17,160 nt of DNA from SpSt-600 sp042408195 (GTDB lineage: Bacteria > Chloroflexota > Anaerolineae > SpSt-600). The stretch covers positions 1 through 17,160 of the forward strand of contig JBHOQL010000106.1 in the NCBI GenBank assembly GCA_042408195.1, given 5' to 3'. The notes beneath the pieces are model-generated. The model saw only the letters and a list, made by a program, of their open reading frames with translations. It was not told the origin of the DNA and did no database searches. The stretch's first letter is position 1. Each line of letters starts with the position of its first letter. Below, in pieces: positions 1-7,290 of this stretch. The position numbers and the translations under genes were made by a program.

Positions 1-78
1 GTTGCCAGCTTTGACCCCGAAGCCCACGAGTTCGCCCTGAAGCACATGGAGAAAATCCTCGGAGCAAAAATAGTGTAG
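1..78 (+). CDS. C-terminal end of a probable nicotinamidase / isochorismatase-family hydrolase (partial)
   Basis: An open frame enters from the left edge and stops at TAG, leaving 25 residues. They include a PEAHEFALKHM-like helix and end in LGAKIV. This resembles the closing helix and strand of cysteine hydrolases of the isochorismatase/nicotinamidase family, but the catalytic Asp, Lys and Cys lie outside the window, so the family call comes from the tail and the context. The context is good: only 15 bases separate it from nicotinate phosphoribosyltransferase, the next enzyme in the nicotinamide to nicotinate to NaMN salvage route. That a coding frame ends here is fairly sure; the identity is moderate. 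Confidence 0.5.
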   Translation, partial: VASFDPEAHEFALKHMEKILGAKIV

Positions 79-93
79 CCCGGAGGCCTGAAG

Positions 94-1107
94 ATGAAGG
101 AGCTGCCCTTCTCCCACCCCATCCTCTCCGGAGAAACAGCTGATGTCTACTTCTTGCGCACCAAGGCCATCCTTGAAGCCGAGGGCCTCAACCCGGTAGT
201 CACCATGGAAATCTTCCCCAATAAGCCTGGGGTCCTGTGTGGGATGAAAGAGGTACTGGAGCTTCTGGCCATCGTCTTGCCTGAGAACGCCGAGGTCTGG
301 GCCCTGGACGAAGGTGAGGAAATGGCGGCTAAAGAGGTGGTCCTGCGCATAATAGCTCCTTACCTCAGCTTCGGGATGTATGAAACGGCCATCCTGGGCA
401 TTCTGGCTCACGAAAGTGGATGGGCCACTGCTGCCAGGGAGTGCGTCAAAGCTGCTGGAGGAATACCGGTAATAAGCTTCGGGGCCCGCCACGTCCACCC
501 CGAAGTGTCTGCGCGGATGGAATACGCCGCTATCGTGGGAGGCTGTGCTGGATGTGCCACCACCGCTGGTGCTAAGCTCGCCGGGATAAAGCCCTCGGGA
601 ACAATACCCCACGCCATGATCCTCATCTTCAACGATACGGTGAGAGCCGTTGAAGCCTTTGACCGCCACATGCCCCCCGATATCCCCCGTATCGCCCTGG
701 TAGATACCTTCAAGGATGAAGCTGAAGAGAGCATAAGGGTAGCCCAAGCCCTGGGCCGGAAACTATGGGGTGTCCGCCTCGATACGCCTCCTGAGAGGGG
801 CAGGGTTACCCCCGACCTCGTCAAAGAAGTGAGGGCGAGACTCGACCAGGCAGGTTTCACCTGGGTGAAGATCGTGGTGAGCGGAGGCATAGACGCAGAG
901 CGTATCCGCCTCTTCCGGGAGAGCGGGGCACCTGTGGATGTCTTTGGCGTGGGGAGCGCCATAAGCGGCGCACCGCCCATTGACTTCACGGCTGATATAA
1001 AAGAAGTAGAGGGCGAACCGAGAGCCAAAAGAGGGCGAATCCCCGGCCGCACCCACAACCCGAGGCTCAAGAAAGTGGATTTGAGCAAGTTCAAAGGGGG
1101 TCAGTGA
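94..1107 (+). CDS. pncB: Nicotinate phosphoribosyltransferase (short form)
   Basis: Predicted to join nicotinate and PRPP to give nicotinate mononucleotide in the Preiss-Handler NAD salvage route, in the cytoplasm. The 337-residue protein has the type II phosphoribosyltransferase barrel marks: FGARHVHPE near 129-137, GTIPH at 169-173, VDTFKDE at 203-209, the phosphate-binding SGGID at 263-267 and GVGSAIS at 285-291. It is shorter than the roughly 400-480-residue enterobacterial or Bacillus enzymes, matching the compact archaeal/Chloroflexota/Thermoplasma-like form. The ATG at 94 follows a GGAGG at about 82-86. A quinolinate phosphoribosyltransferase (NadC) is the main alternative because the folds are related, but the histidine motifs and the likely nicotinamidase upstream favour nicotinate. 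Its stop overlaps the gatB start by one base (TGATG). Confidence 0.88.
   Translation: MKELPFSHPILSGETADVYFLRTKAILEAEGLNPVVTMEIFPNKPGVLCGMKEVLELLAIVLPENAEVWALDEGEEMAAKEVVLRIIAPYLSFGMYETAILGILAHESGWATAARECVKAAGGIPVISFGARHVHPEVSARMEYAAIVGGCAGCATTAGAKLAGIKPSGTIPHAMILIFNDTVRAVEAFDRHMPPDIPRIALVDTFKDEAEESIRVAQALGRKLWGVRLDTPPERGRVTPDLVKEVRARLDQAGFTWVKIVVSGGIDAERIRLFRESGAPVDVFGVGSAISGAPPIDFTADIKEVEGEPRAKRGRIPGRTHNPRLKKVDLSKFKGGQ
1095..1100 (+). promoter_or_regulatory. Ribosome binding site deciding the gatB start
   Basis: AGGGGG lies inside the last codons of pncB. It is 6 bases from the ATG at 1107 and only 3 from the in-frame GTG at 1104. The spacing favours the ATG, giving a one-base stop/start overlap and translational coupling to pncB. 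Confidence 0.5.
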
Positions 1108-2546
1108 TGGAATATGAAGCCGTCATAGGCATGGAAGTGCACGTCCAGCTCCTCACCAAATCCAAAATGTTCTGCTCCTGTAGTGCTGAAATCTTCGGGG
1201 CCGAGCCCAACACCCTAGTTTGCCCCGTCTGCATGGGAATGCCCGGAACCCTCCCGGTCATCAACCGCAAAGCTGTGGAATACACCTTAATGACGGGCCT
1301 CGCCCTCAATTGCCAAATTGCGGAGTTCGCCAAATTTGACCGGAAAAACTACTTTTATCCAGACCTCCCTAAAGGTTATCAGATTTCCCAATACGACCTT
1401 CCCCTTTGCTTCAACGGCTGGCTTGAAGTGGAGACAGATGGGCAAGTGCGCCGCATCAGAATACGCAGGGTTCACTTGGAAGAGGACACGGCCAAGCTTT
1501 TCCACCTGGGGGATTACACCCTCATAGACTTCAACCGTGCAGGTGTTCCCCTCATGGAGATAGTCACCGAGCCCGATATCCGCTCGCCGGAAGAAGCAAG
1601 ACAGTATCTCATCAAGCTCCGCAACATCCTCCGCTACCTTGGCGTCTCCACAGCCGATATGGAAAAGGGGGCCATGCGGTGCGAGGCCAACGTCTCCCTC
1701 AGGCCCAAAGGTTCCACAGAACTCGGAACCAGGGTTGAAATCAAAAACATAAACTCGTTCCGGTTTGTGAAGCAAGCCCTTGAATACGAGATTGAGAGGC
1801 AGAAGAGGCTGCTGGAACAGGGCAAGAAGGTGGAACAAATTACGGTGGGATGGGATGAGGAGAAGGGTAGGACAGTGATCCAACGCACCAAAGAATACGC
1901 CCACGATTACCGTTACTTCCCCGAACCCGACCTTCCGCCCCTGGTGATAAACAGGGAGTGGGTGGAAGAGATAAAAGCCTCTCTTCCGGAATTGCCGGAT
2001 GCTCGGAGTGAGCGGTTCCAGAGGCAATATGGCCTTTCCCCTGCCGAGGCCCGCACCCTCACCGCCGATAAAGAAGCAGCCGATTTCTTTGAGGCTTCCG
2101 TTTCTCTCTACCCCAATCCCCGCAAACTTGTGCCTTGGATAACGGGCGAAATATTCCGCCTCCTGGGGGAAACCAACACCACCTTTGATTCCCTCAAGTT
2201 CTCACCCGAGAGCCTTGTTAAACTGATAACCATGGTAGACAAAGGCACCATAAACCAGATTACGGCGAAATCAGTCCTGAGAGAGATGTTCAACACAGGG
2301 GAGGACCCGGAAAAGATTGTGGCGAGCAAGGGCCTCGCCCTTATCTCCGATGAAGCTTCCCTCGTCAGGGTTATAGAAGAGGTCATCGCGGCCAACCCCG
2401 ATGCTCTGGAGAGATACCTCGGCGGGAAAGAAACCACTTTCGGGTTCTTCATGGGCCAAGTGATGAAAGCCACCGGCGGCAGGGCTGACCCGGCTCTTGT
2501 TTCTAAGCTGTTGAGAGAGAAACTTGAGCAGCTCAAAAACCGTTAG
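1107..2546 (+). CDS. gatB: Aspartyl/glutamyl-tRNA(Asn/Gln) amidotransferase subunit B
   Basis: GatB is the kinase-like subunit of GatCAB, which converts Glu-tRNA(Gln) and/or Asp-tRNA(Asn) to the amidated forms using ammonia made by GatA. The 479-residue length is normal. The N-terminus has the family start YEAVIGMEVHVQLLT, a Cys-x-Cys at 23-25 and a Cys-x2-Cys at 39-42 in the zinc-knuckle region, and PNTLVCPVCMGMPG. FDRKNYFYPDLPKGYQISQ marks the catalytic cradle. The tail from about residue 370 is the helical GatB/YqeY domain, with GQVMKAT followed by GRADPALV. No gatA or gatC lies in the window, so the complex is encoded at separate loci. ATG 1107 is preferred over GTG 1104 on ribosome-binding-site spacing. 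Confidence 0.97.
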   Translation: MEYEAVIGMEVHVQLLTKSKMFCSCSAEIFGAEPNTLVCPVCMGMPGTLPVINRKAVEYTLMTGLALNCQIAEFAKFDRKNYFYPDLPKGYQISQYDLPLCFNGWLEVETDGQVRRIRIRRVHLEEDTAKLFHLGDYTLIDFNRAGVPLMEIVTEPDIRSPEEARQYLIKLRNILRYLGVSTADMEKGAMRCEANVSLRPKGSTELGTRVEIKNINSFRFVKQALEYEIERQKRLLEQGKKVEQITVGWDEEKGRTVIQRTKEYAHDYRYFPEPDLPPLVINREWVEEIKASLPELPDARSERFQRQYGLSPAEARTLTADKEAADFFEASVSLYPNPRKLVPWITGEIFRLLGETNTTFDSLKFSPESLVKLITMVDKGTINQITAKSVLREMFNTGEDPEKIVASKGLALISDEASLVRVIEEVIAANPDALERYLGGKETTFGFFMGQVMKATGGRADPALVSKLLREKLEQLKNR

Positions 2547-2554
2547 GAGGAAAA

Positions 2555-3004
2555 ATGGGCCTAAAAGAGAAAATTGACCAAGAATTGAAGGAGGCCATGA
2601 AAAACAAAGAAGAAAGGAAAGTTTCAGTCCTGAGGATGCTGAAAGCAGCTATCCGCAGAGTTGAAGTAGATAAAATGCAGGAACTGACCGAGGATGAGAT
2701 AATAGCTGTCATAGCAGATGAGGCCAAAAAGCGTCGGGAGGCCATTGAGGAATTCACCAGAGGCGGTAGAGAAGACCTTGCCCTCCAGGAAAAGGAAGAA
2801 CTTGCAGTCCTGGAATCTTACCTCCCCAAACCTCTTTCCCGGGAGGAGATAGAAGAAATGGCCCGCCAAGCCATAAAGGAAGTGGGAGCCACAAGCCCCC
2901 ACCAAATAGGCCAGGTAATGAAGGTCCTCATGCCCAGGGTCAAGGGCCGGGCCGACGGGAGCCTCGTGAACCAAATCGTTCGGGAGTTGCTGGCAAGCCT
3001 TTAA
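2555..3004 (+). CDS. yqeY: GatB/YqeY domain protein (YqeY family)
   Basis: A 149-residue, charged, helical protein of normal YqeY length. The N-terminal half (LKEKIDQELKEAMKNKEE, VLRMLKAAI) and the C-terminal GQVMKVLMPRVKGRADGSLV are family signatures. The latter matches the end of GatB encoded just upstream (GQVMKAT, GRADPALV). In GatB this domain contacts tRNA; the role of free YqeY is not settled, and tRNA-amidotransferase or tRNA-related roles have been proposed. The start is firm: an AGGAGG ends about 6 bases before ATG 2555, and the gap from gatB is 8 bases. The 6-base gap to the next gene suggests coupled translation. Confidence 0.92.
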   Translation: MGLKEKIDQELKEAMKNKEERKVSVLRMLKAAIRRVEVDKMQELTEDEIIAVIADEAKKRREAIEEFTRGGREDLALQEKEELAVLESYLPKPLSREEIEEMARQAIKEVGATSPHQIGQVMKVLMPRVKGRADGSLVNQIVRELLASL

Positions 3005-3010
3005 AAACCC

Positions 3011-5050
3011 ATGGAGGGCAAATTATTCTGGCCCCTTTTGGCCGAGAAGCTCAGAACTTTACTGCTCTTTTCCGCCTTCGCTGTGCTTGTAACCTTAATC
3101 CTGATCTGGGAACCAGAAGCCAAGGGGTTAAGCTTCAAAGAAGGGAGTGTAAGCCCCTACGATATCCGCTCCCCAAGGAGACTATCCTACGTGAGCCACA
3201 TCTTGACGGAAAAGGCCAGAGAGCAAGCAGAAGCCTCGGTTGAAGAAATTTACGACCCTCCTGACCCTTCCATCGCCAGGAGGCAACTCGCCAAGGCCAC
3301 ATCTGTTTTGAACTTTATTGAAGCTGTGCGCTCGGACCCCTACGGGACCCCGGAGGAAAAAGCGCTCTGGCTGGCTTCAATGGAGGGCTTAGTTCTGCCA
3401 AGCGATGTGATTTCATCGTTGCTTTTTCTGCCAGACACACGCTGGGAAGCCGTTTCAAGGGAAGTTCTGTCGCTTCTGGAAAGGACCATGCGAAACGAAA
3501 TCAGGGAGGATCGCCTGCTCGAAGTGAAGCGAGCCCTCCCGGTTATGGTGAGCTGGGAACTGGACGAGGGAGAGGTAAAGGTCGTGACAGCTCTGGTGGG
3601 AAACCTCGTTTCCCCCAATTCCTTCCTGAACTTGGAAAAAACCCAAGAGGCAAGGAAGATAGCCCGTGAGGCAGTGGAACCCGTAGTCCGCACTATAGAG
3701 AAAGGGGAAGTTATCGTTAGAGCAGGCAGTGTGTTAGGGCCTCTAGAGCTGGAGGCAATCAACGCTCTTGGCCTGGACAGGCCTCAATTCGACTTACGTA
3801 GGCTTTCGGGAGCTTTCGCCCTGGCCGGAACTGCTTCCGTAGGGCTCGCCCTTTACCTTTCGGGTCCGCGGTTTCCTTTCCTGCTTATCCTCACCATTTT
3901 CCTGGTGATGGCTCGGTTCCTCTCCCTGAGCCAGGGCTTTTGGCTTTACCTACTCCCCATTGCCTCCTGCGCTGCCATGCTTTTCCTGACGGTAGGAAAA
4001 GGCCTGGCTGTAATCGGCATCTTGGCCTTATCCATTTTGTGCGGCTACATGGCCGACGCGTCTCTGGAGCTGACGGCTTATTGGCTGGCAAGCTCTTCGT
4101 TCTTCCTCCTAACTCTGGGGAAGGGGGATAGGTTCAACCTTTACCTGCGGGCTGGCTTAGCTTCCGCCCTCGGAGGCTTCGGGACAATCCTGGCTTTCCA
4201 CATCCCTTGGGGTCATATCAACATGACACAGATAGCTTTTCTGGGATGGCTCTCCTTCTTGAACGGCATCGCTTCAGTCATCCTCACCCTTGGAGGTTCT
4301 TTCCTCCTGGGATACCTCACGGGTTCCATCACCCCCCTGCATCTGGTGGAGCTTTCGCGCCCAACCCACCCCTTGCTCCAGCTTCTCCTAACGAAAGCCC
4401 CAGGTACCTACCACCACAGTCTCCTAGTGGCCAATATAGCTGAACAGGCTGCCGAACGCATCGGAGCCAACGCTCTCCTCGCCAGAGTCGGGGCCTATTA
4501 CCACGATATAGGCAAGAGCCTGCACCCCTATTTCTTTACTGAAAACCAGTTCAACGGATTCAATGCCCACAGCTCCCTCGACCCCCGCACCAGTGCCCGC
4601 ATCGTGATAAGCCATGTTAAGGATGGACTTGACCTGGCCAGGAAATACCGGCTCCCTCGGCAGATCCAGGATTTCATCGCCCAGCACCATGGGACTGACA
4701 TAACTCCATATTTTTACCACGAAGAATGCAAACGCCAGAACGGCCATGTGGAAGATGATTCCTGTTTCCACTATCCAGGACCTCGCCCCCACACTCGGGA
4801 AACAGCTATAATTATGTTGGCCGATGCTTGCGAAGCAGCTGTGAGGGCAGCCAAACCCTCTTCCCCTGAGGAAATTGAGAAGATAGTGCGGAAGGTGATA
4901 AAGGAAAAGCTGGATAGAGGCGAATTGGACGAGAGCGGCCTCACCTTGAAAGAGCTTGATGAAATCCGTAGAACTTTCGTGACCGCCCTACAGGGGGTTT
5001 TCCACCCCCGAATCCAGTATCCGGAGATAGAGGAAAATGGCCAGAGTTGA
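3011..5050 (+). CDS. pgpH: 7TM-HD family membrane phosphodiesterase (PgpH-like, cyclic-di-AMP)
   Basis: Predicted inner-membrane enzyme degrading cyclic di-AMP through a cytoplasmic HD domain, by homology to Listeria PgpH. Order in 679 residues: one N-terminal membrane helix (about 12-31); a long extracytoplasmic 7TMR-HDED domain (about 35-262) containing KGEVIVRAG at 231-239; a block of about seven hydrophobic helices (about 263-445); then the HD domain. The metal and catalytic motifs are intact: His468-His469, His498-Asp499 (HDIG), His559-His560 (QHHGT) and Asp605 (LADACEAA). The length is at the lower end of the family. ATG 3011 has no clear ribosome binding site and lies 6 bases after yqeY, so reinitiation is likely. 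It overlaps ybeY by 14 bases, an order common in bacteria. Confidence 0.93.
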   Translation: MEGKLFWPLLAEKLRTLLLFSAFAVLVTLILIWEPEAKGLSFKEGSVSPYDIRSPRRLSYVSHILTEKAREQAEASVEEIYDPPDPSIARRQLAKATSVLNFIEAVRSDPYGTPEEKALWLASMEGLVLPSDVISSLLFLPDTRWEAVSREVLSLLERTMRNEIREDRLLEVKRALPVMVSWELDEGEVKVVTALVGNLVSPNSFLNLEKTQEARKIAREAVEPVVRTIEKGEVIVRAGSVLGPLELEAINALGLDRPQFDLRRLSGAFALAGTASVGLALYLSGPRFPFLLILTIFLVMARFLSLSQGFWLYLLPIASCAAMLFLTVGKGLAVIGILALSILCGYMADASLELTAYWLASSSFFLLTLGKGDRFNLYLRAGLASALGGFGTILAFHIPWGHINMTQIAFLGWLSFLNGIASVILTLGGSFLLGYLTGSITPLHLVELSRPTHPLLQLLLTKAPGTYHHSLLVANIAEQAAERIGANALLARVGAYYHDIGKSLHPYFFTENQFNGFNAHSSLDPRTSARIVISHVKDGLDLARKYRLPRQIQDFIAQHHGTDITPYFYHEECKRQNGHVEDDSCFHYPGPRPHTRETAIIMLADACEAAVRAAKPSSPEEIEKIVRKVIKEKLDRGELDESGLTLKELDEIRRTFVTALQGVFHPRIQYPEIEENGQS

Positions 5051-5501
5051 AATACTCCCAGGGGAAATCCCTCCACCTCTGAAAAAGAAAGAGCTCAAAA
5101 AGCTGACCAGGGCTGCGGCCTTTGTGCTCAAGCAAGAGGGAATGGAGAAAGGCAAGCTCACCCTTCTGATAACGGGGGACGAGGAAATTGCCCGCCTCAA
5201 CGCTCGCTTCAAGGGGGTGAACGAACCTACCGATGTCCTGGCCTTCCCCACAGGGGGAGAGGATGCTTTCGTTACAGTGCCGGGGGCTAGAAATTACCTT
5301 GGGGACGTGGCGATCTCCTGGCAAAGGGCAAAGGAGCAAGCTGAAGAGCTAGGCCATTCCTTCCTGGACGAGCTGATCACTTTGGTCATCCATGGAGTGC
5401 TCCACTTGTTGGGTTACAGAGATGACGAGGAAAGGGAAAGAGCGGAGATGTGGTCAAGACAGGAAGAGCTCAGAGCACTTTTCGCGGAGGAAAGACCATG
5501 A
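5037..5501 (+). CDS. ybeY: Endoribonuclease / rRNA maturation factor YbeY
   Basis: A 154-residue single-domain metalloprotein needed for 16S rRNA 3'-end maturation and ribosome quality control in studied bacteria. Signatures present: LNARFKGVNEPTDVLAFP (about 54-71), YLGDVAIS (87-94) and the metal motif starting HGVLHLLGY at 119. His119 and His123 are in place. The third ligand, usually His in HGxLHLxGYDH, is Asp129 here (GYRDDEE); Asp at this position also occurs in some other bacterial YbeY proteins, so activity is probably kept. ATG 5037 is preceded by GAGG and overlaps the pgpH end by 14 bases. The stop overlaps the next start (ATGA), so translation is probably coupled through pgpH, ybeY and the endonuclease-like gene. 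Confidence 0.95.
   Translation: MARVEILPGEIPPPLKKKELKKLTRAAAFVLKQEGMEKGKLTLLITGDEEIARLNARFKGVNEPTDVLAFPTGGEDAFVTVPGARNYLGDVAISWQRAKEQAEELGHSFLDELITLVIHGVLHLLGYRDDEERERAEMWSRQEELRALFAEERP
5485..5490 (+). promoter_or_regulatory. Ribosome binding site deciding the endonuclease IV-like gene start
   Basis: GCGGAGG (ending at 5490) lies 7 bases before ATG 5498. A longer in-frame ATG at 5450 has no comparable site and would add 16 residues unlike any known start of the family. The ATGA overlap with the ybeY stop supports 5498. Confidence 0.6.
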
Positions 5502-6340
5502 CGGAGCTCCTTTTCGGGACAGCGGGGGTTCCCCTGAGCACCCCTAAACCCCCCTCAAGCGAAAGAGGGGTAAGGCGCATCAAGGAACTGGGGCTTGGAT
5601 GTATGGAACTGGAGTTCGTCCAGCGAGTGAGCATGGGGGAAGAAGCAGCAAGGGCTGTCAGGGAGACAGCCCATTCCCTCGGCGTTGTCCTCAGCGTCCA
5701 TGCCCCTTATTACATCAACCTTAACTCTCCCGACAGAGAAAAACTTGAAGCCAGCAAGAGCAGACTCCTTGCCGCGGCTAGGGTCGGATGGCTGTGCGGT
5801 GCCCGCAACGTGGTCTTTCACCCTGGTTTCTACCACGATGAAAGCCCCCGCGAAGTTATGAGGAAGATACGGGACCAGATACGTGAGGTAAGGGAAATCC
5901 TTGACTCAGAAGGCATTGAAGTGGTGTTGCGGCCCGAAACCACGGGCAAACCCTCCCAGTTCGGTTCCCTGGAAGAGGTGATCGCCCTTAGCCAAGAGAT
6001 AAAGGGGGTGGCTCCATGCGTTGATTTCGCTCACCTCCATGCCCGAAACGGCGGCAAGCTCAATTCTTATGAGGAATTCGCCTCCATCCTCCGGTTCATC
6101 AGAGACGAGCTCGGCCCCGAAGCCCTGACCGATATGCACATTCACGTTTCGGGGATAGAATACAGCGCGAAAGGCGAAAGGGAACACCTGAACCTTCCGG
6201 AATCGGATCTCCGTTACGAAGAATTGCTCCGCGCCCTGATGGATTACGGGGTGAAAGGTCTCGTCATCTGCGAGAGCCCAAACCTTGAGGAGGACGCCCT
6301 TCTGCTCCAGAGGACATGGGAACGCTTGCGTCAGCTCTGA
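5498..6340 (+). CDS. Endonuclease IV-like (AP endonuclease family 2) TIM-barrel protein
   Basis: A 280-residue xylose-isomerase-like TIM barrel closest to deoxyribonuclease IV (Nfo), which cleaves DNA at abasic sites with three zinc ions. Motifs: HAPYYINL (His68), FHPGFY (His108), PETTGK (Glu147), CVDFAHLHAR (Asp176, His179), MHIHVSG (His216), REHLNL (His230) and ICESPN (Glu259). Nearly all zinc ligands of E. coli Nfo have a counterpart. The exception is the Asp two residues before the last His (Asp229 in E. coli), where this protein has Arg228 with Glu227 next to it. Archaeal and Chloroflexota relatives often carry this form, so the substrate may differ from classic Nfo. Start chosen by ribosome binding site and ATGA coupling to ybeY. 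The gene ends in a 10-base overlap with the opposing gene. Confidence 0.8.
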   Translation: MTELLFGTAGVPLSTPKPPSSERGVRRIKELGLGCMELEFVQRVSMGEEAARAVRETAHSLGVVLSVHAPYYINLNSPDREKLEASKSRLLAAARVGWLCGARNVVFHPGFYHDESPREVMRKIRDQIREVREILDSEGIEVVLRPETTGKPSQFGSLEEVIALSQEIKGVAPCVDFAHLHARNGGKLNSYEEFASILRFIRDELGPEALTDMHIHVSGIEYSAKGEREHLNLPESDLRYEELLRALMDYGVKGLVICESPNLEEDALLLQRTWERLRQL

Positions 6341-7278
6341 GGGAAAGGCGTGTTTTTCTCCACCAGCTCCCTGAAGATTTCCATGAGCTGGTAGGCATTT
6401 CCCATTATGCGCCTGACAGCGCACCCTCGGCTTCTCAGCAGTTCCTCTTCCTGCCGGGTGACCCGGTCAAATCCTCCCAGGATGGTTACGTTAGCGGCAC
6501 TGGAGGCTTCGTCCAGACTGAAACCCACCACCGGTTTGAAATGCAGGATGTATTCGGAGGCCAGCAGCAGATCCACCTGGGCTTCTGGACTTGCCCCAAT
6601 TAAGAGGTAGTGGTAAATCGGTTTGCCCTTTTCCTCCAGCACAAGCCTCAGGGTTATCGTTTCAAGCCCATCCACTTTTATATCTGCCACCCGAAGGTCG
6701 GTTCCCGGTATCTCTAGGGTGTAAACTCCGGCCAAGAGTTTATCAAAGGCAAAGCGCTCATCCTGCCCGATAACCTGGGCCGCCACCGCTTCCCCTTTCT
6801 TAAGTAGCATAACGGTCTTTCCCGCTCCCCCAACCACCTCCCCCTTTATCACGCTTTTCCCTTCTTCCTTTACTGCTTTTTGGAACACCACCAGGAACGA
6901 GTGGTGAAACCTGGTATTGCCAGGCGCTTCATCCGGGTGGTCGTTGTGGATATCTAAGACCCTGTCGCTGGGAAGGCCGAGGGCTTCCACAGCACACCGT
7001 TGTCCAGGCCAGAGGGGGAAGTTGGTCCCGGGCTCGTTCAGAGGTTTATCAACCGTAACCACTTGACTCCCACCCACCCATGAGACCCTGGCCTGAGCTC
7101 CGTAAACCCTCCGACCCTCTTGGTCCAGTATGTCAATATAGAGGAGGCTACGGCCCTGGTTTTCCTCTGGAGTCAGGTGGTGGATCTTAACCGCCATCCA
7201 GTAACTTTCGCCCGGTTCCACCTTAGCCGGTTCCACATAGACTCCGTAAGTTATCGCATCATTTTCCCTTTCGGGCAT
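6331..7278 (-). CDS. Modular beta-domain protein with a cell-wall-binding-2-like C-terminal module
   Basis: Function unknown; 315 residues in three modules. Residues about 10-133 form a beta-rich domain (domain X) with HHLTPEEN, GTNFPLW and HHSFLVVF, resembling residues about 533-650 of the upstream glycoside hydrolase-like protein. Residues about 142-212 form one carboxypeptidase-regulatory-like beta sandwich (VIKGEVVG, FAFDKLLAGVYTLEI). Residues about 220-305 match the C-terminus of the same neighbour (FSLDEASSA, TILGG, GCAVRRIMG) and recall half of a type 2 cell-wall-binding repeat. No signal peptide or membrane helix is visible. A clear AAGGAGG lies 6 bases before the ATG, and the gene starts 12 bases after the upstream stop, so it is the last gene of a three-gene operon. 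It probably arose by duplication from its neighbour or works with it. Confidence 0.8.
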   Translation of the reverse strand: MPERENDAITYGVYVEPAKVEPGESYWMAVKIHHLTPEENQGRSLLYIDILDQEGRRVYGAQARVSWVGGSQVVTVDKPLNEPGTNFPLWPGQRCAVEALGLPSDRVLDIHNDHPDEAPGNTRFHHSFLVVFQKAVKEEGKSVIKGEVVGGAGKTVMLLKKGEAVAAQVIGQDERFAFDKLLAGVYTLEIPGTDLRVADIKVDGLETITLRLVLEEKGKPIYHYLLIGASPEAQVDLLLASEYILHFKPVVGFSLDEASSAANVTILGGFDRVTRQEEELLRSRGCAVRRIMGNAYQLMEIFRELVEKNTPFPQS

Positions 7279-7290
7279 AACTGGCCTCCT

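Noticed and set aside
408..1094. Long open frame on the - strand opposite pncB (228 codons).
   Set aside because: It lies wholly inside a well-supported gene, is serine/arginine-rich shadow sequence, and has no recognisable motif.
1287..2027. 246-codon frame on the - strand opposite gatB.
   Set aside because: Antisense shadow of a highly conserved gene; no family features and no ribosome binding site.
5450..5497. Upstream ATG extending the endonuclease-like gene by 16 residues.
   Set aside because: The extra residues (MVKTGRAQSTFRGG) do not resemble the family start, and a good ribosome binding site sits before ATG 5498.
6339..6360. Hairpin GAGGGAAA / TTTTTCTC as a terminator for the left operon.
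   Set aside because: The stem needs two G-U pairs, it overlaps the opposing gene, and no T tract follows it.
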